DNA from: Arcobacter siniprincipis
GTDB taxonomy: Bacteria; Campylobacterota; Campylobacteria; Campylobacterales; Arcobacteraceae
Reading direction: 5' to 3'
Length of the DNA stretch: 64,000 nucleotides
Assembly (NCBI RefSeq): GCF_048571125.1
Contig: NZ_CP182343.1
Location: 2,170,001 to 2,234,000 of the forward strand
Positions 59,145 to 64,000 of the stretch are shown piece after piece. Within the stretch, counting starts at the first letter, position 1. Each line of letters begins with the position of its first letter. Position numbers and translations under genes: made by a program. The notes beneath the pieces were generated by a model. That model did not search any database. It was not told the DNA's origin and saw nothing but the letters and a program-made list of their open reading frames with translations.

Positions 59145-59918
59145 TAACTCACCACTTGTCTCATACTTATTTAAATAGCCTCTTGGTGTAAGAACCAAAC
59201 CATTTTTTGTAAGTTTTGTACTTGAATTACAAATTATGAGTATAGTATTCATTCCTACTTTTTCATGATTTATATCTTGTTCTATTAGCTCTGTTGTAGT
59301 TGTAATAGTTATATTTTCCTTTTCATCTCTTCCTACATTTTGAGCTATAATTGCTATTCGCTCTTCTACCTCATCAAGCCTAGCAAGAAAGTTTTGATAT
59401 GGCAAAATTCTTTTTTTTGATTTTGGATTATATATACCCATAACAAAATCACACTCTAAAGAAGACTTGATTCTTTTATCTATTAAATTTATATCTGTTA
59501 ATCTATCAGACAAAGAAATTATCGCAAAATCTTGAGATACAGGAGCTCCCACTTTTGAGGCTGCTGCCAAAAATGAAGTCACGCCAGGAAGAGAAATAAG
59601 CTCGATACTATCCCATAGATTCTTTTCATCTATTAACTCAACTATTAGTGTTGCCATACCAAATACATTTGCATCACCATTTGAGATTATGCATGTAGTT
59701 TTACCTTGCTTTGCATATTCTATTGCTTGGCTACATCGCTCAATCTCATGGGTCATACCAGAAGTATAAACTTCTTTCCCCTCCAATATACTTTTTAACT
59801 CCCTTGCGTATTTAGTATAAGATACTACTACCTCACACTCATCTATTGCTCTTCTTGCATCTGGAGTTATATAATGAACTCCCCCTGCTCCACTACTTAC
59901 TATATATAATCTATTCAC
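59139..59918 (-). CDS. cobJ: Precorrin-3B/cobalt-precorrin-3 C17-methyltransferase
   Basis: A 259-residue tetrapyrrole methylase (CobJ/CbiH) that methylates C17 and contracts the ring. It has the family P-loop-like start VSSGAGGVHYITPDA, a SAM-binding SNGDANVFGMATL near residues 79-91, the SLPGVTSFLAAASKVGAP segment and MGIYNPKSKKR. The start is GTG 59918, sharing one base with the stop of cbiG. It is the last gene of the operon and ends at the terminator 59113-59144. Confidence 0.95.
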   Translation of the reverse strand: MNRLYIVSSGAGGVHYITPDARRAIDECEVVVSYTKYARELKSILEGKEVYTSGMTHEIERCSQAIEYAKQGKTTCIISNGDANVFGMATLIVELIDEKNLWDSIELISLPGVTSFLAAASKVGAPVSQDFAIISLSDRLTDINLIDKRIKSSLECDFVMGIYNPKSKKRILPYQNFLARLDEVEERIAIIAQNVGRDEKENITITTTTELIEQDINHEKVGMNTILIICNSSTKLTKNGLVLTPRGYLNKYETSGELK

Positions 59919-60934
59919 TAAACTGCCCCTGCAATTGTTATTTTTTTTTCATACACTTCTTTTGGTATTATTATCTCTTTGTATTTAGATACCAACACAC
60001 TTGATGGTTCTGCTACACCTTTTAGTCCAAAGAACTTTTTAGCTTGTGAAGGGCTAAACTCACCTTCTAAACTATTTATTTGCGTTTCATCAAAAAACTT
60101 TATATCAAAGTTATATTTTTTTGCAAAAGTTAAAAGCCCTACTTCATCATTTTTTGCTTCAAAGGAAGCTATATTTTCTATTTGTTCTAAATCTAAGTTA
60201 TGTTTATCTAAAAAGTAGAAAAAAGCTTTTTCTATATCTTCAAAACTTGTATTTCTATTACATCCCATACCTAAATATATTTTTGGTTTTAACTGTAACT
60301 TGTCACTTGATTTTAAAGGATTTATGATTACTGTATTTTCATCAATTTCATCAGCATTAATTAACTGCAAATTATTTTTATCCTCAATTGCATCAAAGAT
60401 ATTCTTATAAGTAAATACTTTAACTTTTTGTTTATTTATAAGTCTATTTGAGATATTTGCCAACTTGTTTAGATTTTCTATTTTCATATTATTTTTTTTG
60501 GCAAACATATCAAATGCAAATACCTTTACTTGGTCCGTTGCAGTTGATATAAAATTTATACAACCATCTATTTTATTAGCAATTACATCACTTAACTCAT
60601 TTGCTCCACCAATATGTCCACTAAGTAATGGTATTACTTTTGACAAATCTATACTCATAACTAAAACTGCTGGATCTGTTGCTTTACTTTCAAGAAGTGG
60701 TGCAATCTTTCTTACAACTATTCCCATAGCAAGAATAAAAATAATAGCGTCATATTTTTTCCAAGCATTTGTTAAAACAGTATCTATCTTTTCATAACAA
60801 ATAAGTTTGTCAAAATCATGTTCTAAATCTTTTTTTCCATATATATCAACTTCATACTCACTTAAATATTCATTTAATTTTATTGCACTATTTAGGCTTG
60901 GTTGATTTATAGAGATTATTGCTATTTTTAACAT
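59918..60934 (-). CDS. cbiG: Cobalt-precorrin-5A hydrolase CbiG
   Basis: A 338-residue CbiG protein: an N-terminal Rossmann-like domain (AIISINQPSLNSAIKL), the conserved middle AIIFILAMGIVVRKIAPLLE and LSGHIGGANELSDVIANKI, and the C-terminal CobE-like domain LGMGCNRNTSFEDIEKAF with AKKFFGLKGVAEPSS. It opens the lactone of cobalt-precorrin-5A and releases acetaldehyde, a step of the anaerobic route only, so this is the early-cobalt pathway. It overlaps cobM by 7 bases and cobJ by 1. Confidence 0.95.
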   Translation of the reverse strand: MLKIAIISINQPSLNSAIKLNEYLSEYEVDIYGKKDLEHDFDKLICYEKIDTVLTNAWKKYDAIIFILAMGIVVRKIAPLLESKATDPAVLVMSIDLSKVIPLLSGHIGGANELSDVIANKIDGCINFISTATDQVKVFAFDMFAKKNNMKIENLNKLANISNRLINKQKVKVFTYKNIFDAIEDKNNLQLINADEIDENTVIINPLKSSDKLQLKPKIYLGMGCNRNTSFEDIEKAFFYFLDKHNLDLEQIENIASFEAKNDEVGLLTFAKKYNFDIKFFDETQINSLEGEFSPSQAKKFFGLKGVAEPSSVLVSKYKEIIIPKEVYEKKITIAGAV

Positions 60935-61671
60935 TTATTTTTCCCTAACTCTTTTATCAAAGGTTTCACATAAAGATGTGATTCTTCTGTCTCTTTTTGA
61001 TTTAGGTACTCCCCAAAAAGTATAAGAGCTACCCCTTTTATATGCGATACTTTGTTTTGGATATCCAATATAGTTCCCTTATATATTTTCTCTTCTTTCC
61101 AAGTAGCTTTTTCCACTACCCAACAAGGTGTATCAGGACTATAACCTAACTCCAAAGCCTTCTTTTTTAACTTATTTAAAAGTAAGATTGATAAATAAAA
61201 TGCCAATGATGAGTTTTTACAAGCTAGTATATTTTCTAGTTTTTCAGGATTTGGAGTTTTACCTTCTACTCTTGTTAGTATAATCGTTTGAGAAACTCCT
61301 GGAATAGTATATTCTATTCCTAAACTAGCAGCTGCACCAAAGGCAGCTGTGATTCCTGGTATTACACTGTATTTTATATTTTGCTCATTTAAGTATTCAA
61401 TTTGTTTTGCAATAGTTGAATAAATAGATGGATCACCAGTATGAACTCTTGCCATTATTTTATCTTTATGCTTAGACAAAAACTCAAATATCTCTGGATA
61501 TTTCATACCTTGAGAATCTACAACTAAGGCATCTTTTTTGCACCAAGAGAGTACTTCTTTTGGAACAAGGGAACCTGTATATAAAACTGCATCTGCTTTT
61601 TTTAAAATATTCATAGCCTTTACAGTTATAAGCTCTGGGTCACCAGGACCTGCACCTATGAAATATATCAT
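60928..61671 (-). CDS. cobM: Precorrin-4/cobalt-precorrin-4 C11-methyltransferase
   Basis: A 247-residue tetrapyrrole methylase (CbiF/CobM) with IYFIGAGPGDPELITVKAM near residues 2-20, ARVHTGDPSIYSTIAKQ, the PGITAAFGAAASLG segment and ILTRVEGKTPNP. It adds the C11 methyl group before CbiG acts. It overlaps the cbiET gene by 4 bases and cbiG by 7, in line with a translationally coupled operon. Confidence 0.96.
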   Translation of the reverse strand: MIYFIGAGPGDPELITVKAMNILKKADAVLYTGSLVPKEVLSWCKKDALVVDSQGMKYPEIFEFLSKHKDKIMARVHTGDPSIYSTIAKQIEYLNEQNIKYSVIPGITAAFGAAASLGIEYTIPGVSQTIILTRVEGKTPNPEKLENILACKNSSLAFYLSILLLNKLKKKALELGYSPDTPCWVVEKATWKEEKIYKGTILDIQNKVSHIKGVALILFGEYLNQKETEESHLYVKPLIKELGKNKC

Positions 61672-62840
61672 TTGTTTTCCTCTTTTATTATCTTTATTTG
61701 GAATAATTGTCTTTCAGGTTCTACTAAATCAAGTTTTCCTTTATAAGTTGTAAGGCTTATTGAGTGGATTTCATAATCTATATTTGCTTCATTTAAAACT
61801 ATATTCATCATTGAAAGATGTTTTAGGGTAATGGCATTTATTAGCATGATTCCTCCTTCTTCAAGTCTTTCATAAAGATAAGGAAGCCTTTTTATAACTT
61901 CTTCACCTCCACCACCTACAAATATTCTTTGTGGATTTTCTTCCAAGCTTTCAAATTTATCTTGGGCTTCACCTACAAAAAGTTCACAAGCTATCACTTT
62001 ATGCTTTGTTAGATTTTTTTTGATATGTTCTATTCTCTCTTCATTCTTTTCAAAAAAGAGTGTTCTTGTTTTATATCTTGTATAAGCTTCTATACCACAA
62101 CTTCCACTTCCAGCACCAATATCCCAGAAAAGCTGATTTGCTTTTAAATCAAGATTTTGTAAGCTTAGGTGTCGTTTGTATTTTTTAGTTATCATTCCCC
62201 TTTGGGTGTCAAACTCTACATCTTTACTTACTTCATTTTTAAGTGCAAAATTTCTTTTTATAATTAAAACATAAGGCTTTGATAAATCAAAAGATTCTAC
62301 CTCCTTTGAAAAAATATCTATTTGTTTTATAATCTCATCTTCATATCCAAGTTTATATCCTATACTTACAGTAATATCCTCTTTATTTAAAAACTTGGTT
62401 GCTCCAATTATTTTTTTAATTGAATCCTTATCACAAAGCACAAAAGTATAACTGTTCGTCAAAAATCTAGATAAATCAAAATGTTCTCTACCATGTAAAG
62501 AAACAGTATCAATATTTGCATCACTAATAAAAAGCTTTTCCATCATATAATCTTTACTAGAAGTATTGTTTATAATCTTTACTTTTTCTTTTGGTAGAGT
62601 ATTTGCTATGATTATCCCAGCGCTAAAGAATAAAGGACTTCCTGTAACTACATAAAGAATATTCTCTTTTTCATAGTTACTTTGTATATACTCTTTTATC
62701 TCTTTGAATTTTAGTTTTAGAATATTGTTTTGTTTTTCTTTAAAGTTTACATCACATAATATTTTGTCATATTTTGTTGTGTCAATATTGAGATTAGAAA
62801 AATCGTATTCACCCATTCCATTACCAATAATTGTTACCAT
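61668..62840 (-). CDS. cbiET: Fused CbiE-CbiT (cobalt-precorrin-7/6B methyltransferase and decarboxylase)
   Basis: A 390-residue fusion. The N-terminal half (about 1-195) is a CbiE-type tetrapyrrole methylase that methylates C5, seen in VTIIGNGMGEYDFS and VVTGSPLFFSAG. The C-terminal half (about 205-390) is CbiT, a class I SAM methyltransferase with LFWDIGAGSGSCGIEAY near 236-252, RIFVGGGGEEVIKRL and the C12 decarboxylation/C15 methylation role. The fusion is equivalent to CobL. It overlaps cbiD by 7 bases and cobM by 4. Confidence 0.95.
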   Translation of the reverse strand: MVTIIGNGMGEYDFSNLNIDTTKYDKILCDVNFKEKQNNILKLKFKEIKEYIQSNYEKENILYVVTGSPLFFSAGIIIANTLPKEKVKIINNTSSKDYMMEKLFISDANIDTVSLHGREHFDLSRFLTNSYTFVLCDKDSIKKIIGATKFLNKEDITVSIGYKLGYEDEIIKQIDIFSKEVESFDLSKPYVLIIKRNFALKNEVSKDVEFDTQRGMITKKYKRHLSLQNLDLKANQLFWDIGAGSGSCGIEAYTRYKTRTLFFEKNEERIEHIKKNLTKHKVIACELFVGEAQDKFESLEENPQRIFVGGGGEEVIKRLPYLYERLEEGGIMLINAITLKHLSMMNIVLNEANIDYEIHSISLTTYKGKLDLVEPERQLFQIKIIKEENK

Positions 62841-63856
62841 CCTAAGACATCCTTTTGTTCTAATATTACGGCTTTGACATTTGAATTTTCATGCCAATGC
62901 TTTATTTGTTCATTTGCTTTTTTTGTTATCATTTTATAAAACTCTACTAAGAGCCCATACTTTTCTAGCTCTTGGGAGATTCCTTTTACTGTCAAAGTTG
63001 ATTGAATATCCACTTTAAAGCCTAGTTTTTCTTCTATATCTTTTTGAAGTAGTTCAAAATCTATCACCCCAAAACGATTATGAGTATTTTTAAAACCTTG
63101 ATAAACCTTTGTCATCTTTCCAATTCCACATAAAAAGATGACCTCTTTTGCACCTTCTTTTACTGCTATTTCAATAGAATCAAATACAAAATTTCCTATT
63201 TCTATAATAGCTTCTTCATTTGAGTATTTTTTTGCTACTTCTAAGGCTGAATTACCCAAAGTAAAATACAAAGTTTCATAACCATTTTTTATGGCAAACT
63301 CTATTTCAGTTTTTACTGAATCAATATAAGCAGAACTAGAAACTGGTTTTACAATCCCTTTTGTTCCTAAAATTGAAATACCACCTAGGACTCCAACTTT
63401 TGAGTTAGCAGTTCTTTTTGATATCTCTTCACCATCTGTCACAGAAATTGTGCACTTTAAGTCTAAATTCTGATATTTGGAACTTAACTCTTCAAAGGCT
63501 TTAAAAATGGCATCTCTTGGAACTGGATTAATTGCTGGAAAAGAAGGCTCTATCTTTAGACCTTTTTTTGTAACAACACCAACGCCTTCTCCCGCATAAA
63601 TAGATAATTTGTTTGAATTCACTAGAAAAACTGAAGGGTTGTGGGTGATATTGTTCAAGTTTAATTCATGAAAATTATCACTAATGCATACCACTATTTC
63701 ACACCCCTTTGTCACATCAAGGTCATCATTATCCATCTTATTTATTTTACAAATAGCTAGTTTTTCTCTCTCTAAAAAATCAGTTAAGGCTGAACAAAAA
63801 AGTAAAAATGCATGAGCACCAGTTGTTAAGCCTTTTCTTAATTCTTTTTCACCCAT
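62834..63856 (-). CDS. cbiD: Cobalt-precorrin-5B C1-methyltransferase
   Basis: A 340-residue CbiD protein: the start ELRKGLTTGAHAFLLFCSAL, a GEGVGVVTKKGL stretch, INPVPRDAIFKAF, the glycine-rich LGGISILGTKGIVKP and the late FLCGIGKMTKVYQG. It methylates C1, and its presence (in place of CobF) marks the anaerobic pathway. The typical TTG-C/A-C motif (TTGxCAAAAxxAA) is altered here: the Cys and Ala cluster after TTG reads AHAFLLF. It overlaps the upstream gene by TAATG. Confidence 0.92.
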   Translation of the reverse strand: MGEKELRKGLTTGAHAFLLFCSALTDFLEREKLAICKINKMDNDDLDVTKGCEIVVCISDNFHELNLNNITHNPSVFLVNSNKLSIYAGEGVGVVTKKGLKIEPSFPAINPVPRDAIFKAFEELSSKYQNLDLKCTISVTDGEEISKRTANSKVGVLGGISILGTKGIVKPVSSSAYIDSVKTEIEFAIKNGYETLYFTLGNSALEVAKKYSNEEAIIEIGNFVFDSIEIAVKEGAKEVIFLCGIGKMTKVYQGFKNTHNRFGVIDFELLQKDIEEKLGFKVDIQSTLTVKGISQELEKYGLLVEFYKMITKKANEQIKHWHENSNVKAVILEQKDVLGW

Positions 63857-64000
63857 TACTCATCTATTTCACTCATAGGAACTTGAGCATATAAATCTTC
63901 TCTAAGCTCTTTATTTGTACTTAAAGCTAAAAATAACTCTTTCCATTTTGATTCATCATATTTATGAATATTTTTTAGCCAAATATTATTATTGGCCAAA
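63856..64000 (-). CDS. C-terminal end of an unidentified gene upstream of cbiD (cut by window edge)
   Basis: Forty-seven residues are visible up to the TAA that overlaps the cbiD ATG (TAATG). They include WLKNIHKYDESKWKELF and end AQVPMSEIDE. The overlap places it in the cobalamin operon, but the stretch is too short and too charged to name the protein; other corrin genes such as CbiC, CbiK or CobA are candidates by position only. Confidence 0.6.
   Translation of the reverse strand, partial: LANNNIWLKNIHKYDESKWKELFLALSTNKELREDLYAQVPMSEIDE

Noticed and set aside
1..64000. CRISPR array, tRNA, rRNA or insertion sequence
   Set aside because: No regularly spaced repeats, no cloverleaf with a CCA-ready acceptor and TTCRA arm, and no transposase frame with terminal repeats were found by eye; a tool search could still find a divergent tRNA.

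Overview
The window is a strongly AT-rich chromosomal segment from a member of the Campylobacterota, most likely Arcobacter or a close relative. The evidence is an OorDABC 2-oxoglutarate oxidoreductase, a three-domain desulforubrerythrin like Campylobacter Rrc, the gene order msbA-pyrD-M16 peptidase-dapA-short-chain reductase that I know from Campylobacter jejuni, many two-component and chemotaxis genes, and short AT-rich spacers. All family names come from reading the protein sequences; no database search was run.

Layout. 1-7.1 kb: an RNase H-like gene end, a YqiA-type esterase, two LysE/RhtB exporters, a Cache chemoreceptor, an aldose-1-epimerase-like protein, a yeast-type cytosine deaminase homologue lacking one zinc cysteine, an Asp-box propeller and a DUF2059 protein. 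7.2-12.0 kb: a small chromosomal integron. A plus-strand IntI-type integrase (11045-12007) lies divergent from an array of minus-strand cassettes carrying a membrane protein, a DUF2158 protein and two toxin-antitoxin pairs. Two attC-like folded sites and one decayed site separate or end the cassettes. radA follows intI by 9 bases.

13.4-17.0 kb: a thioesterase, YbeY, a cation exchanger, and a peroxide/iron cluster of a Fur/PerR-like regulator, Dps and desulforubrerythrin. 17.0-28.6 kb: a long plus-strand block for envelope, lysine, lipid and pyrimidine functions (secreted nuclease, MurJ, MsbA-like ABC, PyrD, M16 peptidase, globin, DapA, FabL-like reductase, PgsA, RseP, YggS). 28.6-33.0 kb: a minus-strand group with ZIP transporter, TrpC, TPR protein, YkgJ protein and TrmN6-like methyltransferase. 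33.2-36.0 kb: oorDABC. 36.2-39.9 kb: a structured intergenic element, an HD protein, DnaQ-like exonuclease, TrpF and Rpe.

40-49.5 kb: an orphan propeller-like protein, phospholipase A, and a locus in which three small secreted paralogues and a lipoprotein surround or overlap an OmpR-type two-component system; a second two-component system follows. 49.6-55.7 kb: YajQ, DUF423, purine salvage genes, a DUF89 protein, Aat and a MocR regulator. 55.7-59.1 kb: a molybdopterin oxidoreductase, a DJ-1 protein, an FMN-binding protein and a methyltransferase, divergent from the MocR gene. 59.1-64 kb: an overlapping corrin-ring operon of the anaerobic (early cobalt) type, cut by the window edge.

The most notable items are the integron with TA cassettes, the three-paralogue small-protein/two-component locus, the Phe-for-Cys change in the cytosine deaminase homologue, and the structured GC-richer element near 37.1 kb.
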